A stretch of DNA of 64,000 nt from Lasiosphaeria ovina (GCA_033439765.1 JAULSN010000007.1:2914001-2978000); one strand, 5' to 3'; counted from the first letter of the stretch, positions 44,063 through 56,220 are shown. Translations and numbers: made by a program. The notes: generated by a model from the letters alone, not told the origin.

Positions 44063-45624
44063 ACTCAGGCGACGACGCCACAGGGAAGAAAGGAAAGGGC
44101 AAAGGCTCTCGCGCCGCGCCCTCCTCTCCATTAACGCCAAAGAATGGAAAGGGCAAGGCCAAAGCTATGCCAAAGAAAAGGGAAAGCTCAAGGCAAGGCA
44201 GCAGCCTCCGCGCCCGTCAAGAGCAAAGGAAGGGGCAAGGCCGTCGCGCGCGGGCCCCAATCACGCCCAGTCGCACCCGTACGACCTTCTGGATCCACTG
44301 GCTGCGACCAGGGCCGGCGACAGGAGCAACGCCTGCGCCTGCCCACCTGGGAGCCGACAATGTCCCCTGCAATCATGTCAAAGTTGTAAGGGGTATCAAG
44401 GTATAGGCAGCCTTGCAAATGCCTTGGACATCAACCGCCATGTCCACCGGCAGACGGGGCGACGGCCACAAGTGCCTCGATGTTCTCTGTCAATCTCGCC
44501 AAGGTTGTCAGAGGACTCGGGGGCCTGCCAAGCCTGCAACTGGCTGTTAGTCACCTGCCTGTCAGCCGCTGACGACTAGCTGGTAGTTGGCGCAGTTGAT
44601 TGAGATGAATTTGGCTGGATTTGGTTCACTTGTTGGATTGAAATGGTGGATTTGGTGGATCGAACGGGTGGAGTGTTTCGAGGTTTTTGAATTGAGGTAC
44701 CAATGTACTACTACTAGGGAAATAGTACTTCTGCTTCGAAAGTTGCGTGTGGCGCTGGCAAAGCGAAAGCCCCCCTATCAAACCCCCTGTAAGTTAACGC
44801 ACCAATGTTTTCAAGCCCCGGCGGAGTCTACCTCAACAGACAAGCCACGCAATGGTACCGCAATTGCACCTCGCCGCCGTCGCCAACGTCAGCACACTTC
44901 CGAATGCGGTAATTCCAGCTTAGGGCCGTAGAATCGCTCAAATCGCTCAAAGCCACAATAAAAATCGAAGCTGGCTTCGTTGAATTCGCTTACATGGCCA
45001 AAAATGCAATAGAAAACTGCGGCCTATTACAACTACTCACAACTGCTAATCCATACCTGGGCAATCGGTCGCGGAACCCTTCCACTTCGTATAGGCCTTA
45101 CAACACGACATTCAGCCACTTCAGAGGCTGCAGGTCCACGTGAAGCTCGTGATGTTGTGCCGCCCCGGCTAACAGGCTGCGTGGCATGTTGTTGAGCACT
45201 CCTTATTGCCCTACCAGCCCGGCTCTCTGTGCCCCGGCTGCTTGTTCATCGCCCGAAGTCGCTCAGATCGCTCAGATCGCTTAGATCTTCAAGCGCAGGC
45301 ATTTCAATTGCTAGTTAGTACTATAGCGACGATGCATATGATGAAAAATGAAGCTTTACCGCCGGTGCATCGATTGATTGACGGCGACGATGATGTTTTT
45401 TGGTGGTTGTGGAAGGTCGGTTGCAGTGGAAGGTAAGGGCCGGGTTGCGTTGTGGTAAAAAGCGGTAAATTATTGCGTGGTGGACTACGGTGCACGGCAA
45501 CGATTTTACAGTGTATAGAAACGCTCTCGAAAAAAACCGAGCGAGCGACGCGCGTCGAAACCTCGTTAACCCCCCTCCCCCCAAGAGCCTGCCACCTATA
45601 GCTTGATCTCATCATTCATCAACC
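44063..45624. other. Gene-poor stretch, possible Lys-rich coding remnants
   Basis: 44014-44400 has overlapping Lys/Gly/Arg-rich frames (TGKKGKGKGSRAA) without motifs. 44587-44931 has one open frame of unknown nature. 45254-45284 is a short tandem repeat of cgctcagat. Nothing firm could be called. Confidence 0.3.
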
Positions 45625-46799
45625 TCATCGAATGAGCTTGTCGATACTATCATCCATGACTTGGCGTACCTCGTCGTCATGGGCTACGCCCAGAGGTGAG
45701 GTTTCATAGCGTGGTTTTCCGTCTCCTTGAGGCTCAAGGTCAACAGCCTCAAGCCATGGCTGCCGGAGCGTTTTTGCGTAAAGCATGACGGAGTTCTTGA
45801 GTCCAACCTCATTTGGGTGGACCCAGCCGACAGCCCTGTTTGTTTTGTCCCGGATTCGGGTTAGTAGATGGAATCTCTTTCTGGGGGAAGAATCACAGGC
45901 AGGCAGGTGGTAAATATCATCACACAAACTCACCTGATTGCCGAATCGAGACCAACAAGGGCGGCGGCATCGGTACGCGAGAGGCTTGCGAGCCAGTCCC
46001 CATCTCGGCTCGTGACGCAGAGCGTGACGCTCCAGAGACGCACGGTGGGTAGGTTACGTATTAGGGAGAGCTGGATGACCCGCTGATATGTAAGCCCGCC
46101 GACCGACGTGGATATACCGCAAGGCGTACTAGCGGTATTGTCATGATAGTACGCCTTGACTATGGCCTTTCCTGCTGATTCTGGCTGGACCGTGAAGAAC
46201 GGGACGGGGAAAGGAAAGTCCGTATAATCTATTACATCGGTATGGCAGCAGTCGTCGATATTCGCCCGCCACGGGATTGGTGGTCCCCGTAGGAGCTCCG
46301 GCAATTTGCCAGACGCGAACGTCAGCCGGGCCACCTGCCAGCGTGGCGCGCTCTCGGGTGGTACCTGCGGAGAGGGGCAGCAGAGGACGTTCAGTGAGTA
46401 GCGATGAAAAGTAGTAGGTGACACTATCGGTAGCGGCAGCTTCGTAGACATGGCACCGTAGCCGCACGTCATGCCGTTGTGCAAATCCCATCTCGGAAGT
46501 GTCAGGGTATCGAGCTTGATAATCCCACCTCCTTGAGAGGGGATGGGTGCTGCTGTAGGCTCTTTGGCGCCATCACGCCCCTGCTGCCGAGATGTTTTGC
46601 GTGATGGGACCGGGACTCGGCGGAGCGCCCGCCGCCACCAGGTGCCAAAGCTGCCTTTTCCTTTCCTGCTCGTACAGTCTCCCTGCGGTTGGGCTATTGC
46701 GCCGTCATGCTGTTGGCGTGTGTCATGGTCTGACCCTGAATTAGATATGTCATGTATATCTTCGTCTTCCGATATCCAGCCCGCCTTTTCGTCTGACAT
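45625..46799 (-). CDS. Hypothetical conserved fungal protein, 373 aa
   Basis: Two exons (46799-45934 and 45880-45625) join in phase. The start MSDEKAGWISEDEDIHD is acidic, then a basic Ser/Arg-rich stretch leads to an apparently folded, Pro- and aromatic-rich domain (KLDTLTLPRWDLHNGMTCGYG; YTDFPFPVPFFTVQ; VGLDSAIR across the splice). The C-terminus has WVHPNEVGLKNSVMLYAK. No known domain, signal peptide or membrane helix is seen. A GT microsatellite lies just upstream of the start codon. Confidence 0.6.
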
Positions 46800-46814
46800 G
46801 GTTGTTGAAGAGCG

Positions 46815-46857
46815 GTGTGTGTTTGTGTGTGTGTGTGTGTGTGTGTATGTGTGTATG
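46815..46857. repeat. GT microsatellite
   Basis: Mostly uninterrupted (gt)n with a few tt and at changes, 16-58 bp upstream of the start codon at 46799. Its length could vary between strains. Confidence 0.8.
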
Positions 46858-47086
46858 TTAGTAGAAGGAGGGAAAGAACCGCAGATTTCTAGGAAGGGAA
46901 TGGCGACAGTATTTAAGGTGCTCGCTAGAGGTAAGCAACGATTTGGGTTTAGTTCTGCTAAAAAGTTACATTTAGGATATATTGTGCCCTGTACCGAGGT
47001 TATGTAGAAGCGGGATTGTCCCCTAAGGGGCGGATCTCCTCCCACTTGGCCATGGCGATATTGAGGAGTATTGCTACTCAAAGTGT

Positions 47087-47640
47087 ATGGGTACAATGAC
47101 TGTGTATTTCTTGCTTGAAGAACCAAGCAAGCTCTATCTAAGACCGTGGCTACGGTCATATAGTACCTCCCGGCGGGATCTAAATCTGCTACCTGGAACA
47201 GGCCGACGACGTATCGAATGGGACAGCCAGCCTCGCTTCCCGATAGACTGCGACGGACAATCGATTCTGGTCTCAAAGAACCTTCTGGCCGCCCTCCACG
47301 TCATACGGGATGCGTCGACCCGGCGAGGGACGTTGGAGTCGGTCGATCTGGACGACGAAAACCTCGGCGAGATGCTCCAACTGACGCTCCGGATTCCTAA
47401 AACCTACCCCTTCCCCTTCGATATCGCACCTCGCCCGCCGCCCCACTCGTCCACCATCCACGACCTCCCATGGCGGGAGTTGGTGCGAAACGAGGCTCGG
47501 GTCATCCTTTCCAGCAAAGAGCGACGGAGCTGCTCGACAGCTGGCTGCGTCTCGCAGACATGACGCCGCTGGAGACGAATATGCCGGTGGAGAGCGTGCG
47601 GGAGGTTGAGCGGGCCAAGAGAAACCTGTAGGCCGATGAC
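47087..47640 (+). pseudogene. Unidentified coding relic, weakly HET-like
   Basis: One frame contains RIEWDSQPRFPIDCDG, QSILVSKNLLAALHVIRDA and LQLTLRIPKTYPFPFDI. The CDGQSILVSKNLLAALHVIRD part recalls the start of a HET domain (IECNG..V..NL..AL..LR), but SYVWGD is missing. From about 47510 the plausible protein continues in another frame (TELLDSWLRLADMTPLE...) to a stop near 47630. Probably decayed. Confidence 0.35.
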
Positions 47641-47924
47641 CATGAGCTTTTATACCTGGCCGACGGATCCCGAGACTGGGCGTGTCGTGGGGACCGTAGC
47701 GGGGCGGGAATGTCTCCCCAGCCCCGTCAAGGTCGTCACGTTCTTCATGGCGAAAATCACGAAGAGTGGCTCGAAACCAATCAGACGAACCGCATGACTA
47801 TGAAGACGGCCAAGGGTGGGCTGGGCACAGAACGTACCAAGCTATTGAGAGTTTTTGTCGCCAAGAAATGACCCCTGCTAACGCAAACGCCTGCTTTTCT
47901 TTCCTTTGCACCGCCCTTGCGTTC

Positions 47925-48132
47925 GGAATACCCTCATTCCGACTGCATCCCTTGCACCGGAGATTCGTTCGTTTCTACGGCCTTCTTTTTGCCTAGAATG
48001 CCTGCCCGGAATACGGACTTCCGTGCAGATATTCAGTGATCCTGTTGGCTATAAGAAGATGCTATTTTACCTATATTTTAGACCTATCTAACGAGACAAT
48101 TCAATGCTCAGTCAATCCAGATCACGTGCAAC
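47925..48132 (+). repeat. Dispersed repeat, copy 2 (pair with 7150-7350)
   Basis: It aligns with the reverse complement of 7150-7350 (see that entry). The end is again abrupt after ccagatcacgtgcaac. The neighbouring sequence on either side is unrelated, so it is a dispersed repeat and not a duplicated locus. Confidence 0.6.
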
Positions 48133-48995
48133 AGTTTTCAAGGATGAAGTTGATGCGGAAGGGGCGGCTATTTCGGACTCCAAGGGGTTTGTCAGGGCTA
48201 GGACCTGACTACATTGGTAGCAGGGAGAGACAGAAGCAGATTTGGATCTTGAAGGGTCGAATGTTCCGATTATACTGACGCCTGACAGTCACGGGTGGTT
48301 TAGCATTGTGGGGAAGGCGTATGTGCATGGGGTCATGGATGGCGAGATCGGGGCGGCTAGGGCTCGGTGGAAAAAGGTCGTTTTGCGGTGATAACCGTCT
48401 AAACAGACCACGGCGTGTCTGCCTGGCTTTCGCAATACTTACGGCTATGTTTGTGAGAGCTGCCAAGCGCTGTCGGGCTGCAGGTCACCCCACGCCGCAG
48501 CGCCTCTCTCCTCCTCCTCCTCCTCCTTCTTCTTCTTCTTCTTCTGTTTGGCTATGGATATGTAATCATAAAGACGTAAGCTTTGCAGGAGCTTCCCGCG
48601 ATGCGGGTATGCCTATATAAGGGAAGTCTTCTTTCCGGACTCTTCCAGTAGGACCTCCTCGTCGGCAAGGTCATCTACGGGTCCTCAGACCGCTCGCGCT
48701 CTGCTACAGGTGGGGCTAACGCCAAAAAATGTGCCAGCATAGAGAAGACATATTCAGAAACGTCTGGGTATTAATGTATGCGAACTCCGTGGGATAACCC
48801 AGTAGTTGAGAGACGACTTCTACCTGTGATAAGGCTCGCTCCGCAAAGACCTGGTTCGTTACTCTTATGAACAACTACCGCGTTTTTTTAGGTCGTATCG
48901 GGAAACCGCGATCAGATGACCAAGGCACCCCACCTCATGTGACGTCGAACTGCTGATCGCTCCCTTCTGTCGACACCAAACAAAACCAAATCAAG
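48133..48995. other. Promoter side of the HET gene
   Basis: No gene was found. 48505-48545 has CTC/CTT-rich pyrimidine triplets. A ctatataagg TATA-like box is at 48613. The start codon at 48996 is preceded by an A-rich leader (caaacaaaaccaaatcaag). Confidence 0.4.
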
Positions 48996-51137
48996 ATGCA
49001 ATCAGAACTTGCAATCCCCAGTGGGGTCACCACCAGCATCTACTCACCGCTCAATAGAGCGGCGGATGAAATACGACTCCTCACCCTCGGACCTTGTCGC
49101 CCCGGTCATCGCTTGGAATGCACTCTCGAAAAGGCCTCATTGCAGGATTTCCGGTCGGATTACACAGCTTTCATCCTCTCCAATGGCCTCTCTAGCCAAA
49201 CTCGAAGGCAAGCCAAAGAAATTTGGGCGGCACCAACCCCCGCATCCGATTCAGGCCCTCGGTCGGATTCCCCGCCCGCTGAGGATCCATTTCTCGGTAG
49301 CGTGCCCGAGCCGGACCTCTATCGCTTCAACTGGGGCGACTTCGCCTCTCTGTCATATGTCTGGGGCGACGAATCCCTGCGAGAGGATATCATTCTGAAT
49401 GGCGGGATTGTCTCGATAACTGTGAACCTTGCGAACGCCCTGCGGACCTTCACAGCAGACGAGGTTTTCACGGGGCGCTACAAGCTCTGGGTGGACGCGA
49501 TATGCATCAATCAAGTCGACGACGGAGAGAGATCTCATCAAGTGCAGAAGATGCGCGAGATCTACGGCGGTGCTTGGGCCGTCATTTCCTGGATCGGAAG
49601 AAGTCACCTGGGCGCCAGCATCCACCTCGCTTTCCCCTTTCTTCGGACTCTTGCTTCCCTGGAGGGCGACAAACGCGACCTCAGGGGTTTGCAGGAACCA
49701 CTTAAAGATACTTATCTCTATGCCCTTAACAAACTAATGAAGCAGAGATATTGGTTTCGCCTCTGGATTATCCAGGAACTCGTCATGGGCGCTCCCTCTA
49801 CCGTCATTCGCTTCGGGGACGAGATTATCGACTGGAACACATTCTGGAGGGGCATTAGTGTGTTGTATCACGGATCCAATTGGCTGTTCAAGGACGAAGC
49901 ACTGAAACGAGCCTATACAACCAGGGGCATCCGCGAACAAGCTACCTGGCAAACTTACAGCATCCACCTCGTACACTCCGATCTCCGCCAACTGACACGC
50001 TCCGAGGCGGAAGGGAACAGACAGCTTGGTTTCCGCCGCCTTCTCGACGTCGCAAATTCGACCGAATGCCGCGATGTACGAGACAAAGTGTTTGCGCTGG
50101 TTGGAATGATGGACTCGGCCATTGCGGCCGATATAATGAAGGCCTACGAACTCGAACCGCCAAGACTATTTGCGGCTGTCTCACGAGCGTTCATCGCTTA
50201 CACTAACGGCCTGGACCCCCTACGGCAGGGAAATCCTTGGGGCGGCGTCGGTACACCTTCGTGGGCAGCAGATTGGACCTGGAATGGGCGCATTCGGTAC
50301 TCCCGTCCGGAGTTCAATGGATTGGCGCCGCATTTGGATGTCTCAGAGCCGGAACCAGACCCAGCCTTAACCTACTGCGCTCATGGCCACACGACGCCCT
50401 CTTACAGTTTCCTAGATGACTGGAGACTACTCCAGTGCGAGGGGTTTGTCTTTGATGGAGTGGTTGGGCTGGGCGCACCGGAGGCTGGTTTTTTCGACTG
50501 GGACGAGGAACGAGTCGTCCAATGCCCCTCCTGGAAAAGTTCGTATGGGAGCCAGGAATCAACAGGCGAGGCCCTCTGGAAAACTCTTCTTCTCTCCGTC
50601 ATAGCCAAGGGCGAGCGGGCCGTTCAGCGCCACGCCGCTCTTCTTCGCCTCCCCAAATCCTTCTGGATGGCCCTACCCCAGTTCGAGGAAAAAGGATGGG
50701 ATTGGATGGCCGCGCAAGCAGGGTACTACTTCAAGTGGGAGAACTGGCACGAGGCCAATGACCACTTGATGTTAGGGGATCGGCCGCTAGGCAGTTTCTT
50801 TAACAACTTCATCTCCGACGACGTCGATGAAGTTACATATGCTGAGGTTTTCTCCGCTTGTCAGCGAGCTGTTCAGCAACGGCGGTTCATGCTAACGAAA
50901 GGGGGATATTTTGGTTGGGGCCCTGACAACGCATACAGCGAAGACCCGTCGATGGAGCTGAGGGTGGGGGATAAAATCGCCATTATCTTTGGGTGCAGCA
51001 CACCTCTTGTCATTCGGCCGAAGGGAGACAAGTTCGAAGTAGTGGGTGAGGCGTATGTCCAGGAATTTATGGATGGAGAGGCACTGAGTCTCCTTGAGTC
51101 AGGCGCCTGCGAGGCACAAATTTTCACATTTTGTTAG
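48996..51137 (+). CDS. HET (heterokaryon incompatibility) domain protein, 713 aa
   Basis: Single intact exon. The HET domain signatures are in order: SYVWGDES (120-127), LWVDAICINQ (164-173) and YGGAWAVISWIG (190-201). RYWFRLWIIQELVMG follows, typical of the end of the domain. The C-terminal 400 residues have the usual HET-protein tail features (RDVRDKVFALVGM; a late GGYFGWGP...VGDKIAIIFGCSTPLVIR block). No STAND or repeat module is attached. HET proteins of this kind trigger cell death on non-self contact between hyphae. It is the only fully intact recognisable incompatibility-type gene here. Its stop codon overlaps the stop of the convergent gene at 51134. Confidence 0.93.
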   Translation: MQSELAIPSGVTTSIYSPLNRAADEIRLLTLGPCRPGHRLECTLEKASLQDFRSDYTAFILSNGLSSQTRRQAKEIWAAPTPASDSGPRSDSPPAEDPFLGSVPEPDLYRFNWGDFASLSYVWGDESLREDIILNGGIVSITVNLANALRTFTADEVFTGRYKLWVDAICINQVDDGERSHQVQKMREIYGGAWAVISWIGRSHLGASIHLAFPFLRTLASLEGDKRDLRGLQEPLKDTYLYALNKLMKQRYWFRLWIIQELVMGAPSTVIRFGDEIIDWNTFWRGISVLYHGSNWLFKDEALKRAYTTRGIREQATWQTYSIHLVHSDLRQLTRSEAEGNRQLGFRRLLDVANSTECRDVRDKVFALVGMMDSAIAADIMKAYELEPPRLFAAVSRAFIAYTNGLDPLRQGNPWGGVGTPSWAADWTWNGRIRYSRPEFNGLAPHLDVSEPEPDPALTYCAHGHTTPSYSFLDDWRLLQCEGFVFDGVVGLGAPEAGFFDWDEERVVQCPSWKSSYGSQESTGEALWKTLLLSVIAKGERAVQRHAALLRLPKSFWMALPQFEEKGWDWMAAQAGYYFKWENWHEANDHLMLGDRPLGSFFNNFISDDVDEVTYAEVFSACQRAVQQRRFMLTKGGYFGWGPDNAYSEDPSMELRVGDKIAIIFGCSTPLVIRPKGDKFEVVGEAYVQEFMDGEALSLLESGACEAQIFTFC

Positions 51138-51544
51138 AGCTTTGGCTTTATCTGTTGTTCAATACGTTCTTCCTTCAACGGCGGCTCCACCAGGCCCCAC
51201 GCTACCTCCCCGCCGCGCTCCTTTTCCAGCTGGTAGAGCGGCATGCCGACGGCCTTGGAGCGTGTTTCGTACCAGTAGGGCTGGCTGGCTTCGTTGAGGA
51301 GGCGGCGGGGGATGTTCGGGAGGTATACGCCTTCCCAATCGGCCATGAGCCTGCCGTAGTTCTTTTCAAACCAGGTGCCCCAAGTGCGGGGTTTTGTCGA
51401 CGGGCAACGGAATAAGCCGGACTCTGGCCAATTTTTGGCCTTCGGAGGTCGGCGTTGGGAGATCCGAAAGGAGGGGTAAAGGCCAAGGTCTGTCTGATAA
51501 AAGGAATCTGAACAAAAACAAGCAGAAGCGATTAATTGAACCAC
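51134..51544 (-). CDS. Hypothetical protein, start uncertain
   Basis: An open frame reading YPSFRISQRRPPKAKNWPES, RTWGTWFEKNYGRLMADWEG, NEASQPYWYETRSKAVGMPL, YQLEKERGGEVAWGL. Composition and conserved-looking aromatic spacing suggest a real protein. No ATG begins the frame before LMADW, so an upstream exon is likely; acceptor candidates end at 51499 (ttgttcag) and 51488 (cagacag). The first exon was not found. It converges on the HET gene with a 4-bp overlap of the two stops. Confidence 0.4.
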   Translation of the reverse strand: MVQLIASACFCSDSFYQTDLGLYPSFRISQRRPPKAKNWPESGLFRCPSTKPRTWGTWFEKNYGRLMADWEGVYLPNIPRRLLNEASQPYWYETRSKAVGMPLYQLEKERGGEVAWGLVEPPLKEERIEQQIKPKL

Positions 51545-51624
51545 TTCATTCTAATTAAGATTATTGCGCGATTTGGCTGGTTGGGAGCGCCAGTTGACAG
51601 GTTTATGCCAAAGGCCCTCAAATG

Positions 51625-51691
<67 letters not shown>

Positions 51692-51692
51692 C
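51625..51692. repeat. (CAA)n microsatellite, about 22 units
   Basis: A pure caa/aac trinucleotide run of about 68 bp. It gives poly-Asn or poly-Thr on one strand and poly-Cys or poly-Leu on the other, so long frames across it are artefacts. Confidence 0.9.
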
Positions 51693-54600
51693 CACATTCA
51701 GGCTTCGATACTACTGCCATTGAACCCGCAGCAGTGCTACTATCTTACCTGCCGAGTCTCATTACAGAGTACTTAAATAAGCCGTAAGGCGAACCCTTTC
51801 GAGCATCTTTCGAGTGGTAGCGAGCAGAGGCCGCGTGGGTCCTCGCGGTCCCAGACTTACCCAGACGGCGACCGGAAACTGTTCTCGATGCAACTCACCA
51901 ACGTTCTCGCTCTCACGCTCCGTCTTGAGTTATTCTCTGGCAATGAGGCTTCTCAATACCAGTACCCCTTTCCTGTTCTTGTTTCCCATTTTCTCCTCCT
52001 CGTCTTCGGTTGTGTTGGGGGTTCAGCTTATTACCAGCTGGATCCTCTTCTTTAGCACCCAAGTTCAGAAATAAATACTTTTTTAACCTAACTGCTGGTA
52101 TGAGTGATAGACCTATGAGACAGGTTCGCGAGCTTGGGGAGTTCATGAGTAAAAAATCAACGTATTATGACCACCGATTAGCTACCTAACACCGTTCTAC
52201 GGCTTACTTCGTAAACCACTACGAACACGAACACAGAACGACAAACACCCGGAAAATCCTATGGGGGCCGTGAGCCTACCAGCTCAATGTCTCTATCGAG
52301 GTGGATACCTAAGGTACCTACCAACGGAATCGATCATACAGACAGCTCTCGCAACTCCAGGCCTGCGTCGGGCCTTCTTTACCACATCCAAAACGCCCTT
52401 GCCGCCTCGTCACAGTACATACCATAGGTACTTTGGGTACTCTACCTGTAGGTCACTAAGGCACCTTATAGCGGGTAATTAATGAGATTCCTGAACCCTA
52501 GGTGGGCTACTTTCATGCAGATCTGAGGCACCTGGGCACCACCAAGGCTGGGAGCTGAAGCCCATGCCGCAATCCCAACCCACCCCCCGCCCCTACCCGT
52601 CGCTAAACCTCCATGTGCCTGGTCAATTCGATTTTGGGGCTTCGAACCTATGTTATACAAAGGAAACACAGGAAGCTCGCAAACGGCGCCCAACTTCCCA
52701 CGCACAACAAACGATCGTTAAATACGCGTATATGCCGACCAGTTCCCAACCATCTCGAGCTAGAAAGATCATCTACCCACAACTTTTTTGCCCCCAACCT
52801 CCCCCAAAACAGAAACATTGCCACTTTCAGGTTGGGGATATGTTGCTGGCGCAACGGCGTACATTGATCTTTTCCACCCCTTATCCCGTCGGGTCTTTCA
52901 GCTTTCACAATGTGAATAATTTTATATTAATGGCCGACTTGAACTAAGGACTTGCAGATGATATTAAACCGTTATAATGGCAACATGGCCCAATTAGTAC
53001 GAATTCCAGCTGGACCAAGATTGACGACCCGACCTCTACTTTTAGTGCCTTGGCGATTGCGTGTCAGATCTCTGGTGGCGTGCTGTTCGCTTTTGCCGCA
53101 GCTACTGAAGATTACCACACAAGCTGGACGTCGTCTCCGCGGCATCCAAACTGCACCTGTGCCTGCCAAACTGCAGAAATCCACGGGTCGGAGACAGGCT
53201 GGGGAGAGAGGGGAGTCAATGTGCTAAAAATAAAATAATCAAGCCGGGCCTTGCCGTGCCAGGGGCGTTTCCATGAGGGCATTATCCGCGGGTTGTCAAA
53301 CATCTCGCCGGCGTGCCGCACACATAGACTGATTACGCCATCTGATCACGGGAACAGGCTGACACAAACCTCATCCGATGCCGAGATGAACCCAGTTGAA
53401 TTTGAATTCCGAGGCAAATGAAATCTGCACCTGCTCACATGGATATGCGGTTACGCGCCTACTATTACGCATCCGCGTATTCCCGAAATGTGTACCGCCA
53501 ATCAGCGAGGGACTGAGTGGGTAATATGTAGCTTGGTGGCAGATAAGATGGACATAAATCGAAGGAAGGGGACGAGGGTGGGGGGTTCGTTGGGCAATAG
53601 TTGCCAACAGGCCGGCACGCCTGACAGCATCAGGCGTTTAATTGGTCATTCTATGTCGCACTGTGTAACCTGCGAAGCTCCCGGCTCGAGCGAGTGCATG
53701 TGGTGCGGGGGATGGCTCCAGCCACGGCCTTGCTCTAATTTTCTGTAGGCTAGCGCCCGTGTGTCAAATTCCTCGGTGAGGTCGAGGTATGTCCGACTGC
53801 CGTTGCAGTGCCTCGGGTGTGGTTGAAAATCCCAGGGCCCTGAATCCAGCTGCTGTACGTAATTACCTGGGCCGCGAGAGCTTCTCTTGCCATGGGCCCT
53901 TCTCACACCACCCACAGAAGATATGGCGGCACAGGTATGCGTTTGACGTTTCAAGCCGGATTTTCCAGACGTCCTGTTGCGCGGAAATGAGGGAGAAAAG
54001 ATTTCCAAAGATTTCCAAAGATGGCCGCCGATCAACAACCCAAAAAGCGATACATGGGGTTGTGGGCAGTGGCGGCGGCGGCGGCGGCGACGTTAAATGG
54101 GAACCACCCGAATGATTATCATGATTACCGTACCGCATTATACCATAACACACCCATCCAGTACGGTAATGGGAAAATACCACACCCGGCTGGCTCTTGG
54201 GCTCGGGCTGCGCCGCGTCTGGCAAGGCTGGACTAGACCATTGCTTTGCGTTCCTGTACTCACCGACGGAAACCTGATACCTGAAACAACTTCTGCACTC
54301 CACCCACTTGTTGCGTCACAACCAAGTCAAAGTCCGTGTGAGCTGACGCAGTTTCAAAGGTGATGTGTCTGTTGTGGAAACTGGCATCTTGGTGCGCAGG
54401 GCATTGGCACGTCGTTTTGCAGGGAGGTTTAATTAGCCCTCTTGTGATGTATACCGAAGTTTCTTGCAGTTCAGGCTGTACAGGGTGAAATTAGAAAAGT
54501 CGGAGTTCGGAAATGCCGCCAATGCCATAAGTAATTGTCGATGTGGACTTGGTGGGCAGTTAGGCAGCGGATGACGTCTCCAGACCAGCTAGCAGTGCGC

Positions 54601-54993
54601 AGCAGAAGCACTTGCGTGTTTAGCTGACAGTCCGAGTGATGATTACGAAGTTGGACTGAATTATCACCACGACAGAGATTGAATGACTTATTATCAATCA
54701 GAATCAAGTGCTGGAGAAATTGGGCACAGCCTTTTCTTTTTCGGACAGTATACTTAGCTAAAGAAACTAAGACATCTTATTCTAGGGGTAAAACACGCAT
54801 CAAACAACTAGCATAAAGCCAAAACAAATAAAAGTTCTCATCAATTTTGGTGCCCATTCTTTCGGACACGGCCTGCCACGTCTTGAGGTCCATATGAGAG
54901 CAGAAAAGAGCGGTCCTGCCAATCTTCCACCGTGAAGCGAGTGAGCAGGTTGGAGCCAAACACTAGGTGTCATCAAATCAAGCCACCGGCCAA
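51693..54993. other. Gene-free stretch of 3.3 kb
   Basis: No coding exon with family support, RNA gene or clear repeat was found on either strand. A few frames of 80-150 codons lack motifs and plausible starts. (GGC)n at 54069-54090 is a minor repeat. Confidence 0.4.
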
Positions 54994-55814
54994 TCAATGC
55001 CTTAGGCCGGCAGCCCCCTTTTTCAAATCGTGATTTTCTTTGGCCCTGGTCTTGATTTTCCCGGCTTCATCGATGAAAACCTTGTGAAAGTGAACTTTTC
55101 TCTTTTTGAGCCCCTTGGAAAAGGCGTCCAAGAACTGCGTCCATTAGATCGTTTTGCAACTGTCCATATGTACCCGCTTGTAAGTAGCCTCTGGGTTTGG
55201 GCCCAGGAGGCTAACCATGGTGATGTTTTTGTCCCTCAAGTCAAAAACGAGCTCTTGACGCGAAGTGTTGTCTTCCCCCGCATCCTTGAGCCATACCAAT
55301 CCGAGTCTGCGATGCTCGTCAATCACAAGCCAGTATCCAGATGCGAGGTTGCCAATATATATCTGGCCAACTGGAGCAAGCATCTCACAAAAGTAAGACA
55401 GCTCGCCTTCGGCGGAACCAGCCGAAGTGGCGGCGTATACCTGGGTGAGATTTCCTCCAAGAGGATCTAATTTATCACTAGATTTCCCAGAGGATTTATC
55501 CCAATCCGAGCCCGACGACGATTTGATACTGCTTGCCGAGGAACCGGGACCGCTCATGGTGCTGGATGATATCTTGCACCATACGCCACTGTAGCCGAAG
55601 GATGTGGGCGGGCCGCCCTCCTTCTTTGGCGCAGCGTCGGGCACATAGTTTACGGGCCAACTGTTGCGCCAATGGATCTTGATCTTCGACTCGTCTTCCG
55701 ATTCCCAAGCAAGGATCGCTTCCTTGAACCCTATATTGAGTGCACTCGCGTCGCATCAATCTCCTTTGAAAAAGTCTTTCAGGGCATTGGAAAGTGGCTG
55801 TGTCGATTTGCCGT
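54994..55814 (-). pseudogene. Unidentified gene with two in-frame stops
   Basis: After an acceptor at 55815 one frame reads GKSTQPLSNALKDFFKGD, a TGA at 55758-55756, CDASALNIGFKEAILAWESE, KIKIHWRNSWPVNYVPDAAP, SSIKSSSGSDWDKSSGK, YFCEMLAPVGQIYIGNLASG, VIDEHRRLGLVWLKDAG, a TAA at 55146-55144, and then LDAFSKGLKKRKVHFHKVF to TGA 54996. Both internal stops could be made by one C-to-T change (CGA, CAA). The frame is otherwise kept for about 270 codons. No family is recognised. It may also be a gene with a short intron I failed to see. Confidence 0.5.
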
Positions 55815-56220
55815 CTGGAGAAATGGGAACATTAGTTCACGGGATAATTTGGCACGATGAGCAAATTGATTAGTGGCCGGGAGCACCACAGAAGACGGAG
55901 CGAGGGCTTACAGGAAGAGGACATAATGGACTATGGTCAAGAAAAACCTTTGCGCAGGTAATACCCGAAAAAAAAACTGGTCGTGGCGGTTGAAAGTGCG
56001 AGAGGTTAGGCGGTGCGTGGATGAGTCTTGGATTGGAGAACTTCGGCCAACCAAAGGGAGGTAGGCGACTTGATGTCTCGCCAAGACAGGTCATGTCTGT
56101 ATGGGTAAATTACTAATACGATAATTACCCTCCAAAAATTGAATGCACCCGACGTTTCAGTTTTTACCGTCAGCGTGACGCAAAACGGCTGTGCTGCGGC
56201 GTACCGTCTCGCAAGCGAGT

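Noticed and set aside
51532..51776. Poly-Cys and poly-Asn frames
   Set aside because: They are translations of the (CAA)n microsatellite.
53646..54303. Two overlapping - strand frames of 130-146 codons
   Set aside because: They have no motif and no convincing start, and one crosses a (GGC)n run.
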